DNA of 33,111 nucleotides, from positions 1 through 33,111 of the IMG/VR virus record IMGVR_UViG_3300021963_000408, one strand, 5' to 3'. Below are positions 18,081 through 25,109 of the stretch, in pieces. The position numbers and the translations under genes are program-made. The DNA is from a virus. Under the pieces are notes generated by a model. The model did not search any database and had not been told where the DNA came from. It worked only from the letters and a program-made list of their open reading frames with translations. The stretch's first letter is position 1, and every line of letters starts with the position of its first letter.

Positions 18081-18103
18081 AATGATTCCTTCTTAATCAA
18101 GTT

Positions 18104-19570
18104 CTAAAAACTACCGCCATCTAAAGGACCAAATGCAACTACACCACTACTTACTTGTAATATATGTCCTTCACTTCCAACTGATAGTTTTCTAAACCCA
18201 TTAGTAGAATTGGCTACAAGAATATCTTCTGCTGTATATGTATTTAATCCTGTGCCACCGGATGTACCAGCCAATGCTGTGCTTAATGTTAGTGTGTTTG
18301 CTGTTATGTTTACAGCAACTGTCGAATTTGCTGTAAGTGTAACTGCAGTTGAATTGGATACTAATCCACCACTATTTAAATATGATTGCAATATAGCTTG
18401 AGAACCACCAGTAATAGTTGTAGTAGGCTCAGAAGTTATATTATCTAATAGTTTCCAGTATTTAGAAGTATTATCGCGATAAAGCGCAGTATAATAGCTA
18501 GAAGTAGAATTGGTATAATTGCCATAGATACCAATATCTATATTATCTGAAGTAGAAATATTATTTGATGCTAATCGAATAAGTGGATCTGTTACAGCTA
18601 ATGTTGATACATTAATAGTCACAAGTGTGCCTGTAACAGATAAGTTACCAGCAATACTTACATCCTTTGATACGTTTAAATATTGAGTATTAGTTGTATT
18701 GACAATATTAAGAGCAATAACATTAGCTAAAGAACTATTTGCGGTGAATGCAGTACCTATATTAGCAGATGTAGTAACATACAGAGTTGCTGTATTAACT
18801 TGATTTACAATGTTAAGCGCAGCAGCATTAACCAATGTAGCATTAGCAGTAAACGTTGTTCCAACGGTATGGCTGGCAGCATTAACTGAACCAGTAACGT
18901 TAGCATAACCTGTTCCTACAATTGCTGTAGCGTTGGCTATAAATCCAGAACCAACCGTGTACGATGCAGCATTAACTGTACCGGTATGATAAGCACCAGT
19001 AGAGTTGGCAATAAATGACGTACCAACAGTAAGTAGGGCTGAGTTGACGCTGGTTGTTACGTTAGCATAACCTGTCCCTACAATCGCTGTAGAGTTAGCA
19101 ATGAAATTTGATCCAACAGTATGACTAGCTGAGTTAGTTGTATTTGCAATGTTTAGATTATTAGCAGCAAAATCAAAAGTAAATCCTGCAGACCCGGAAA
19201 GTGCTCCAGATCCATTATACATCACTTGTGTGTTACTTCCTGCTACGCCCGATGTTGGAGATGACCAGTATACGCCGGTGCTATTACTCGTGAGGACTTG
19301 TCCACCTGATCCCAAAGATCCATTAGCATATACGCCAGTGGGTTGAAGATTTGCAACAATTACTTTATCAATACCACTTGTAGAATTAGCTACGAGTGCT
19401 TGATTTGCAGTTAGAACACCAGGGAACCGTTTACCGGTTATTGCAGTAACTGCACCATTGCTTCCAATATAAAGTATTTCCCCGTTAGAGGTGTATGCCA
19501 TTTCACCATTAGCTAATGATGTAGGGATAGAAGTAGTATTACTTCTTTTAATTTGAATTAAATTAGCCAT
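18104..19570 (-). CDS. tail fibre-like protein, 488 aa
   Basis: The N-terminus LIQIKRSNTTSIPTSLANGE, then MAYTSNGEILYIGSNG, is the short fibre attachment motif also seen, in variant form, in the 1115-aa fibre. Residues ~130-300 are module repeats (VNSALLTVGTSFIANSTGAY, VNAASYTVGSGFIANATAIV, VNTATLYVTTSANIGTAFTA) closely shared with that fibre. Residues ~305-395 match a domain common in cyanophage fibres: LSVTGTLVTINVSTLAVTDP, LIRLASNN, DIGIYGNY and ALYRDNTSKYWKLL. The C-terminus is GPLDGGSF. It is probably a structural fibre or adapter segment. The neighbour gene on its 5' side, only 9 bases away, ends in LDGGTF, a similar C-terminal pattern. Confidence 0.85.
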   Translation of the reverse strand: MANLIQIKRSNTTSIPTSLANGEMAYTSNGEILYIGSNGAVTAITGKRFPGVLTANQALVANSTSGIDKVIVANLQPTGVYANGSLGSGGQVLTSNSTGVYWSSPTSGVAGSNTQVMYNGSGALSGSAGFTFDFAANNLNIANTTNSASHTVGSNFIANSTAIVGTGYANVTTSVNSALLTVGTSFIANSTGAYHTGTVNAASYTVGSGFIANATAIVGTGYANVTGSVNAASHTVGTTFTANATLVNAAALNIVNQVNTATLYVTTSANIGTAFTANSSLANVIALNIVNTTNTQYLNVSKDVSIAGNLSVTGTLVTINVSTLAVTDPLIRLASNNISTSDNIDIGIYGNYTNSTSSYYTALYRDNTSKYWKLLDNITSEPTTTITGGSQAILQSYLNSGGLVSNSTAVTLTANSTVAVNITANTLTLSTALAGTSGGTGLNTYTAEDILVANSTNGFRKLSVGSEGHILQVSSGVVAFGPLDGGSF

Positions 19571-19579
19571 GAATATCCC

Positions 19580-19777
19580 CTAAAAAGTGCCTCCATCGAG
19601 GTCTAAGTTTATATTGTTTAGATTAGTTGTTATAGGTTTCACCTCATAATTTCGTATAGTGTATTGTGGAACTACAGTAATGCTTTCATTGACAGGTGCG
19701 TTAAGTGCAATAATATTATTTAAATTTTGAACAACAGTAGAAACGATACCAGTTGTTTGAGAAACAATTGATTTCAT
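19580..19777 (-). CDS. small protein ending LDGGTF, function unknown
   Basis: A 65-aa protein, MKSIVSQTTGIVSTVVQNLN at the start and NNINLDLDGGTF at the end, rich in Val, Ile, Asn and Thr with few charges. No known motif is visible. It begins two bases after the stop of the 108-aa gene and ends nine bases before the 488-aa fibre, so it is co-transcribed with fibre genes. The end resembles that of the 488-aa fibre (LDGGSF), which suggests a shared C-terminal tag or an old partial duplication. A small fibre-associated part is possible; evidence is positional only. The ribosome binding site is weak, so coupling to the upstream gene is likely. Confidence 0.65.
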   Translation of the reverse strand: MKSIVSQTTGIVSTVVQNLNNIIALNAPVNESITVVPQYTIRNYEVKPITTNLNNINLDLDGGTF

Positions 19778-19779
19778 TT

Positions 19780-20106
19780 TTATCTCGTAACTTCAGGTGT
19801 AACTGTTACTATTCCTTCTGCTATTCTTGACACTACACCGGTATTACTAGTGATCTCACAATCGTAAACATATCTTCCAGATGTAATGTTAGCGGTTGTA
19901 TTAGCTGACATAGAAAGAGTAACAGTTCCAGTGTTAGCTACATAAATCGTAAAAGAAAAAGAATTAGATGAAGAATAATGTTTCCTCATCTGCGCCGCAC
20001 CGGTATAATTAGATAAATCAAGAGCAACACCTTCAGCATCTGCAACCGTTATGATTGTAGAAAATGTAGTACCTTGATCTATGACTAAATTTGCTTTTGT
20101 TGCCAT
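19780..20106 (-). CDS. small Ig-like beta-sandwich protein
   Basis: A 108-aa protein of alternating beta strands: ANLVIDQGTTFSTIITVADA, LDLSNYTGAAQMRKHYSS, GTVTLSMSANTTANITSGRY and VYDCEITSNTGVVSRIAEGI, ending VTPEVTR. This pattern is shared with small conserved proteins of T4-like cyanophages, and with the N-terminal beta-sandwich of some baseplate upper proteins. It probably forms a single Ig-like domain displayed on the virion. Its place among fibre genes supports a structural role. The ATG at 20106 has only a weak GGA upstream, behind two late-promoter-like boxes. Confidence 0.75.
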   Translation of the reverse strand: MATKANLVIDQGTTFSTIITVADAEGVALDLSNYTGAAQMRKHYSSSNSFSFTIYVANTGTVTLSMSANTTANITSGRYVYDCEITSNTGVVSRIAEGIVTVTPEVTR

Positions 20107-20132
20107 TTTTTATCCAAAATGTTTACTTTGGT

Positions 20133-20147
20133 TATTTATTATTTATT
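20133..20147 (-). promoter_or_regulatory. possible weak late promoter pair
   Basis: The minus strand carries two AATAAATA boxes, 7 bases apart (20140-20147 and 20133-20140), each one base from TATAAATA, in front of the 108-aa gene. The start from either would leave a leader of roughly 20 bases. The surrounding sequence is very AT-rich, so a chance match is a real alternative. If active it would separate fibre expression from the enzyme island upstream. Confidence 0.3.
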
Positions 20148-21021
20148 TAAAATTAAAAATGATTCTATGAAGCAATCTATCCATATTTGTGTATGCATCT
20201 CTTGAGTGTTGAGTGCATATTGAATCAAAAAACACTAAGTCTCCATCATTCCAATTATGCTTATAAACATTTTCTTCTTTAAATAATAAAGACTTTAACC
20301 ATTTAGTTATCTCAAGACTTTCTTTGAATGTCTTGCCTTTAAACATCACAGCCATATTGTAGTCGTATCCAAATCCTACAAGACCAGTTAATGAGGTTCT
20401 TATTAGCGATCTTTCTAAAACTTCACTTGAATAGTTGTCGATATAGTTTAGTAGAATTTCTTTATGAAGAAGACTAGGATATGATGGTGTATTCTTTTTA
20501 TTCAATACCCTCTCAATACCTTGCATTAATATGTCAGATCGATATTCATATATCAAAGAATTTACAAAATCCTTATCACTTAATGATAATTTGTAATATT
20601 CAGAAATAGTTTCTAAAAAAGAAGTACTTGTATTAACAGTATTTTTGCCGTGTAAACAAATAGCGTTGTATACTTTTCTATATGCAGGACCATCTCTATG
20701 CCAATTTAAGTATTCATTAGTAGGAACAATTCCTTCCGAAACACCTTTTTCATTCTTTTTGGATTGAACTTTTAATACACCCGGATATTCTGGATATGTC
20801 GCAGACTTAAAGAATTCAATATACTCTTTCTTTCCTTGTTGCCCATAATAGAACTCGATAATTGGGTATTTGGGTTCGCCATAATATGCTAAGTCAAGAT
20901 CTTTAAAGAAATACCAAATATCAGAAAGCACTAGATATTTCTTTTTTATAAAAACAATCAAGTTATTTTTAAATGCATCTCTAACTTCTTCAAGAGATTT
21001 CACTTCTTTTACAAATTCCAT
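20143..21021 (-). CDS. TauD/TfdA-like Fe(II)/2-oxoglutarate oxygenase
   Basis: A 292-aa soluble protein with the TauD/TfdA signature. The metal triad is His108 and Asp110 in LNWHRDGPAY, and His272 in TQHSRDAY. Arg282 in NMDRLLHRIIFNF is the likely 2-oxoglutarate carboxylate binder, with a second Arg at 286. NWNDGDLVFFDSICTQHSR is the usual strand before the distal His. TSFLETI (~133) matches the T-x-F region after the HxD motif. Enzymes of this family hydroxylate small molecules such as taurine, fatty-acid derivatives or amino acids; the substrate cannot be read here. It ends just before the 108-aa structural gene and starts only 7 bases after the desaturase stop, so the two probably share a transcript. 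All catalytic residues look intact. Confidence 0.85.
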   Translation of the reverse strand: MEFVKEVKSLEEVRDAFKNNLIVFIKKKYLVLSDIWYFFKDLDLAYYGEPKYPIIEFYYGQQGKKEYIEFFKSATYPEYPGVLKVQSKKNEKGVSEGIVPTNEYLNWHRDGPAYRKVYNAICLHGKNTVNTSTSFLETISEYYKLSLSDKDFVNSLIYEYRSDILMQGIERVLNKKNTPSYPSLLHKEILLNYIDNYSSEVLERSLIRTSLTGLVGFGYDYNMAVMFKGKTFKESLEITKWLKSLLFKEENVYKHNWNDGDLVFFDSICTQHSRDAYTNMDRLLHRIIFNFK

Positions 21022-21028
21022 AATACTC

Positions 21029-21796
21029 TCAATTGAATAATTTTTTACTCACTATACCCAATATATCTATTTCATACCATTTCTTACTATGAACTGCATC
21101 ACCGGGAAATTGATGATGGTTATTCTGATAACCTTCTCCAAATACTAAAAGCCCAATCAAAGTATTGTTTCTGCTTAAGTCTTTTGTATCATATGATATA
21201 TAACCATATAAATGCCCCAGTATACCAATACCCAGACTCGTTGCAATCCAAGACCAAACAGCAGGAGCAACATAACCATATACAAAATACTGAGGACCAA
21301 GCATTAAAAGAGCAATAGAATATACTGCAATGATATGCCAATAATACTTATGGAATTCTAAAGCAAGATGATCTTTGAGTAATCTACCACCGTAATGAAC
21401 GCTGATATTGGTTTCATATTTTAAAGCAGTCCAATATAGTTTAAACGGATTACAGAAATGTGGACTGTGAGGATCTTCTTCCGTATCACTTTTTTTATGG
21501 TGTTTTCGATGTTTCATTACCCATTCTATAATAGTACCCTGAGAAGCTAATGTGCCGAATGTTAATCCAATGCATTTCATCCATTCAGGAAAATACCTAT
21601 AAGATAGGTGTGAGTAATACCGGTGAAAGGTTACTGAGATGCCTATGCCTCCGAATAAGACATAAAACAATAATCCCCAAAGATTATATTCGATAGGATA
21701 TATGAAAAAAGAAGCAAAGAAGATTAGATGCAGAATTACCTGATATGATAACTTTGCATATGGTTTGGCTTTATTTAAAAACGGCGAGAAGAACAT
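21029..21796 (-). CDS. membrane fatty acid desaturase, delta-9 type
   Basis: A 255-aa integral membrane di-iron desaturase of the acyl-CoA/acyl-lipid delta-9 family, which puts a cis double bond into saturated acyl chains. The histidine boxes are HRYYSH (58-63), HRKHH (96-100) followed by the hallmark DTEEDPHSPH, and NNHH (225-228) in GEGYQNNHHQFP. The usual first His of box three is Gln224, a substitution I recall in other bacterial members. His195 in GHLYGY may be an additional iron ligand. Hydrophobic segments lie near 18-35, 40-57, 75-90 and 155-195. I chose ATG at 21796, not a TTG six bases earlier, because AGAAGG lies eight bases before the ATG. The 5' end overlaps the 200-aa gene by 26 bases. 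It lacks a fused cytochrome b5, so needs external electrons, probably from host ferredoxin or a similar donor. Confidence 0.92.
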   Translation of the reverse strand: MFFSPFLNKAKPYAKLSYQVILHLIFFASFFIYPIEYNLWGLLFYVLFGGIGISVTFHRYYSHLSYRYFPEWMKCIGLTFGTLASQGTIIEWVMKHRKHHKKSDTEEDPHSPHFCNPFKLYWTALKYETNISVHYGGRLLKDHLALEFHKYYWHIIAVYSIALLMLGPQYFVYGYVAPAVWSWIATSLGIGILGHLYGYISYDTKDLSRNNTLIGLLVFGEGYQNNHHQFPGDAVHSKKWYEIDILGIVSKKLFN

Positions 21797-22373
21797 TATC
21801 AATACCTTCTATGTGTAAATCCTTAGCTATAGTAACATATGTTACTTGTTTATGAAGGCGTCTATGACCATTAATAACAATTTCACCCTCTAATGGAATT
21901 AGATAAGATTCATCTTCAATAAATTTATACAAATCTTCGCCAGCATTTACCACAATAACATCATTTAAAGTCATAACTTTATCTTCTGTTATTTTCCCAT
22001 CTTGATTTATACAAATAATAGAAGAGTCATTCTCTAACGGATATGCATGCCTAGGAATATTATCATCAATAATTGTTTCTCTTACAGTTTGATTATCAGA
22101 ACATGAGATTATATGAGTTCTGTTTGGAGAATATGCGTTATTGTGAGTAGTAAAATCACCGCGATAATATGTCGGATCAACAGATAATATTGTATCTTTG
22201 TCTGGATGATTGTCTATATCATAAAATCCATATTTCCAAGAACCACTTGATACTATTTGCCCAATTGTAAATTTAGCAATACGTGCAAAATCTTTTGGAA
22301 CTTTAATTGGTTTAGAATTAAATTCTGTAAGATTATGTATCGTTTGTTTTACAAAAAATGGCGTTTGTTTCAT
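21771..22373 (-). CDS. hypothetical protein, 200 aa, possible cupin-like fold
   Basis: A 200-aa soluble protein that I do not recognise. Its start MKQTPFFVKQTIHNLTEFNS is followed by KFTIGQIVSSGSWKYGFYDI, a His-rich central part (THNNAYSPNRTHIISC, then NIPRHAYPL), and a C-terminal beta section DVIVVNAGEDLYKF, YLIPLEGEIVINGHRR. The last section has the feel of a cupin barrel (strand, Gly turn, strand), but the usual His-x-His metal motif is not clear. The stop overlaps the desaturase start by 26 bases, which suggests coupled translation. It lies one base past the preceding 159-aa gene. It may assist or use the desaturase, or be unrelated. Confidence 0.7.
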   Translation of the reverse strand: MKQTPFFVKQTIHNLTEFNSKPIKVPKDFARIAKFTIGQIVSSGSWKYGFYDIDNHPDKDTILSVDPTYYRGDFTTHNNAYSPNRTHIISCSDNQTVRETIIDDNIPRHAYPLENDSSIICINQDGKITEDKVMTLNDVIVVNAGEDLYKFIEDESYLIPLEGEIVINGHRRLHKQVTYVTIAKDLHIEGIDNVLLAVFK

Positions 22374-22374
22374 T

Positions 22375-22854
22375 TTAGAGCACTACGGTTGATGAAGGAA
22401 CGTCAATATCAACTTCTTCTATAATTTCAATTGGATCAGGATAAACTAAATCAATTTCATGTTCTGTTGATAATAGATCAGATAGATCGGATCTTTCTGC
22501 AGCTAGTTTTCTACTATATACAGTTTCAAAATAATCATGAGGATATTGCTTAGCAATATGTTCTGTGAGCTCCTCGGCTGAAATAAAATTACCATCTGAA
22601 TTTACTGGAATATCATAAGAATATACCAAATCTTCATTAGGATTATCTGTATTCATAATCATACGTTTTTCTTTAATACGGTTTCCTTCTAAATCAAAAT
22701 GGTTTGTGTCAACTTCAATTTCAATTAAAAAATCGTCAAGTGAGCGAGTACCAAGTTGTATTGGACCATATGGATTAATAAGACGAACAATACATTGCCC
22801 ATTAATTTGATCAATACTTTCAAATTTAAATAATGTTTTTCTTGTGATTGGCAT
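22375..22854 (-). CDS. hypothetical protein, 159 aa
   Basis: A 159-aa protein of unknown function. The N-terminal half looks like beta strands (KTLFKFESIDQINGQCIVRL, INPYGPIQLGTRSLDDFLIE), and it then has DLVYSYDIPVNSDGNFISAE followed by helix ELTEHIAKQYPHDYFETVYS. The C-terminal ~35 residues are acidic with Pro and Ile (YPDPIEIIEEVDIDVPSS). No signal peptide, membrane segment or catalytic motif is seen. It starts four bases after the glycine-rich protein stop and ends one base before the 200-aa gene, so it belongs to the island transcript. A small structural or chaperone role for the neighbouring adhesin is possible but unsupported. Confidence 0.7.
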   Translation of the reverse strand: MPITRKTLFKFESIDQINGQCIVRLINPYGPIQLGTRSLDDFLIEIEVDTNHFDLEGNRIKEKRMIMNTDNPNEDLVYSYDIPVNSDGNFISAEELTEHIAKQYPHDYFETVYSRKLAAERSDLSDLLSTEHEIDLVYPDPIEIIEEVDIDVPSSTVVL

Positions 22855-22858
22855 ATTT

Positions 22859-23938
22859 TTATCCCGCAGTAGGACCAGTAACTGTGCCGGCTACTGGAAA
22901 TGTTATTAATGAATATCCTTGAATAGCAACCCCAGTAGCACCACCAGTTCCAGCATTAGTTGAAGACGATTCAACATTGGCGGTTGCAGATGGCGTAGTT
23001 GAACCAGAACCAGCGCCACCTGCAGAACCAGCTGCGCCTCTTGCACCGCCAGCACCCCCGGTGCCACCAATAGCAACAAATGTAGCAGGTATAGCCGGAG
23101 CTAGTTTAGGTAATGTTACTGCTGCTGTTGTTGCGCCTCCAGAAGTAGAACCAGATGTTCCTACAGTTCCATTAGCTCTTGCATAGTTTGCTGGAAATCC
23201 TGGAGAAGGAACAGTTGTAGGCACGGTTCCTGCTGGTCCACCGACAGCGACGCTTTGTGAAGATCCTCCACCTCCACTTCCTCCACTTCCTCCTACAACA
23301 GCACCATACCATCCAACTGGATTTGTTGTAGCATATGATTTGCCTCCTCCGCCTCCTCCGCCTCCAGCAGCAATAACTCCTCCGCTATTATTAATAGTTA
23401 TAGGAGAAGCTATTGTCATTCCTCTTCCACCTGCAGAACCAGCAGCACCATTCACGAATGTAACAGGATATGTATTTATATTCTTAGGTGGACCCGAAGG
23501 TGTAGCAGCATTCAAGGTAGCATCGCCACCGCTGCCTCCTGCGCCTCCTTTACCAACAATCGTACCAGCATTTGTTAAAGTAACAGTTGATAGCGCAGGT
23601 AATGCAGGACTTAATGTAAACGCTGCAGTAGGTGTTGCAGTTGAATATACAACAACAGCAGGATTTATTGTAATGCTTGCATTTACATCATCAGTACCAT
23701 TCCAACCAGCAGAAGTTAATTGTGTTCTTAGATTATAATTTGCTGTAGAAACAGATATAGTTTCTGTATAAGTAAACACACCAATAAAAACTTGACGCCA
23801 GGCCACACCATCATTAACATATGTTGATTTTACGTTTCGCCAAGCAGTGCCATCATTAATGTATATAGTTTTTACTCGTTTCCAATCAGTAGCAGGAGTT
23901 GCTGTTTCTGTAACTTTTATGTATGTATTTGCTGCCAT
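22859..23938 (-). CDS. glycine-rich adhesin-like tail protein
   Basis: A 359-aa protein with two parts. Residues 1-50 carry a twofold motif, WKRVKTIYINDGTAWRNVKS and TYVNDGVAWRQVFIGV, typical of phage tail proteins that I recall with such W-x-x-V-x-x-x-Y-V-N-D-G repeats. Residues ~130-345 are full of glycine: GKGGAGGSGGD, AAGGGGGGGGKSY, GGSGGSGGGGSS, GGTGGAGGARGAAGSAGGAG, spaced by small residues. This resembles the poly-Gly helix arrays of the gp38-type receptor-binding adhesin of T4-like Salmonella phage S16. It may thus form the receptor-contacting tip. The C-terminal ~20 residues end FPVAGTVTGPTAG. The next gene upstream is the double 2OG oxygenase, only 5 bases away. Receptor binding is inferred from composition and place, not from a diagnostic motif. 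Confidence 0.75.
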   Translation of the reverse strand: MAANTYIKVTETATPATDWKRVKTIYINDGTAWRNVKSTYVNDGVAWRQVFIGVFTYTETISVSTANYNLRTQLTSAGWNGTDDVNASITINPAVVVYSTATPTAAFTLSPALPALSTVTLTNAGTIVGKGGAGGSGGDATLNAATPSGPPKNINTYPVTFVNGAAGSAGGRGMTIASPITINNSGGVIAAGGGGGGGGKSYATTNPVGWYGAVVGGSGGSGGGGSSQSVAVGGPAGTVPTTVPSPGFPANYARANGTVGTSGSTSGGATTAAVTLPKLAPAIPATFVAIGGTGGAGGARGAAGSAGGAGSGSTTPSATANVESSSTNAGTGGATGVAIQGYSLITFPVAGTVTGPTAG

Positions 23939-23943
23939 GCGTT

Positions 23944-25089
23944 TTACCTAAAATATGGACCAATCATCCAACATACTGTTGCATGTCGAGTACCTGATAT
24001 TACATCTTCTACGCCATGTAGTAAAAATGATGGAAACACTATAACCGTTCCTTTAGTTTGTAATGGATAAAGCTTTTCATCTGATACTTGTAGAAAAAAT
24101 TTACCACCTTCAAAATCATCATTAAGAAATGCAAGAGCTGTAAGCTTTCTACATTCTTTTGTTGGTGTTGTTATAAACGTATCCAAATGAGATTTATATC
24201 TACCTGTTTCATTATATTTTAAATATTCTATTTGTTGGCAATGTGTTAAATCAAATTTCCATGCTTGTTGATTTGCAACAAACGCGTTTGAAATTAATTG
24301 AGTTCCTATCCCTTCATGAATAGGAAGAAGCATTTTCTTAACATTTCTTATTTGCTTATTTATAACTCCATTTGTATGCGAACCAATTTCAGCATCTTCT
24401 AATTCAGAAGAACCATATTTTAAAATAATTGAATCGCAATATTCTTCCGAAATAACATTTGGAAATTGCCAAAAATAAATTACAGAATCTTCTTGTTTCA
24501 CATGAACAACTCTTTGTGTTTCACTAGAAACATTTAAACTTGATCTACCATCATATTTTTGATTTGCGCATGGGCCATTTGCATCAACATAATGAAAGAA
24601 CACTTGGCACTGCCATTCACCCTCAAAAGAATTTCTCCAATGATATATTTCTGTGCCTTTATATAGAGCAACATCACCTGGTTCAAGAATAACAGCATTT
24701 CCATTTTCAGTTGAATTTTCTTTATTAAAAGAAATAGGCCATTCTTTTCCACTAAGACCAAGCGTAACAGTTGCACTTATTTCGCATGCAAGTCTATCTT
24801 TATGAATAGTTAAAATTTCACCAGGTCTATAAACTCTAGCATAACTATATGTAGGAATAAGTTGACGACCAGATATTTCAGAAAAAGTTTCTGTAAGATC
24901 ATTTAAAAGCTGATCAAAATATGGATCGCAATAGACCGCATCTGACGATGGACACTGATCATCATTTACAGTTTGTTTTTTTGAAACTAAATCAAACAGA
25001 CGCATCACAGACGCATCACATGTCTTTTTATCAATTAAATTTTTTAAAACAACATAATACCTATCATTAAAATCATCAACAATATTCAT
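23944..25089 (-). CDS. double-domain 2OG-Fe(II) oxygenase
   Basis: A 381-aa protein with two oxygenase domains in one chain. Domain one (~1-175) has HKD (His96, Asp98) in GEILTIHKDRLACEISATVT and a distal His150 in YHWRNSFEGEW. It resembles the 2OG-Fe(II) oxygenases common in T4-like cyanophages, which have the same PTYSYARVYRPGE lead-in. Domain two (~200-381) resembles prolyl 4-hydroxylase-like enzymes, with HLD (His301, Asp303) in RYKSHLDTFI, distal His358 in LLHGVED and Arg368 in GTRHATVCW. Both metal triads are complete; the 2OG-binding base of domain one is less clear. I chose ATG at 25089 with TGAGG five bases upstream, not the TTG start 24 bases further up. It lies 5 bases before the glycine-rich adhesin gene and 20 bases after the 656-aa fibre. 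Substrate unknown; protein hydroxylation is one option. Confidence 0.85.
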   Translation of the reverse strand: MNIVDDFNDRYYVVLKNLIDKKTCDASVMRLFDLVSKKQTVNDDQCPSSDAVYCDPYFDQLLNDLTETFSEISGRQLIPTYSYARVYRPGEILTIHKDRLACEISATVTLGLSGKEWPISFNKENSTENGNAVILEPGDVALYKGTEIYHWRNSFEGEWQCQVFFHYVDANGPCANQKYDGRSSLNVSSETQRVVHVKQEDSVIYFWQFPNVISEEYCDSIILKYGSSELEDAEIGSHTNGVINKQIRNVKKMLLPIHEGIGTQLISNAFVANQQAWKFDLTHCQQIEYLKYNETGRYKSHLDTFITTPTKECRKLTALAFLNDDFEGGKFFLQVSDEKLYPLQTKGTVIVFPSFLLHGVEDVISGTRHATVCWMIGPYFR

Positions 25090-25109
25090 AAAAGCCTCAC
25101 AGTTTAAAA

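Noticed and set aside
22977-23738. Plus-strand frames rich in proline and alanine
   Set aside because: They are the reverse reading of the glycine-rich adhesin; Gly codons read antisense give Pro and Ala. They are shadows.
24534-24776. 80-codon minus-strand frame inside the double oxygenase gene
   Set aside because: It lies out of frame inside a gene with two intact catalytic triads, and shows no motif.
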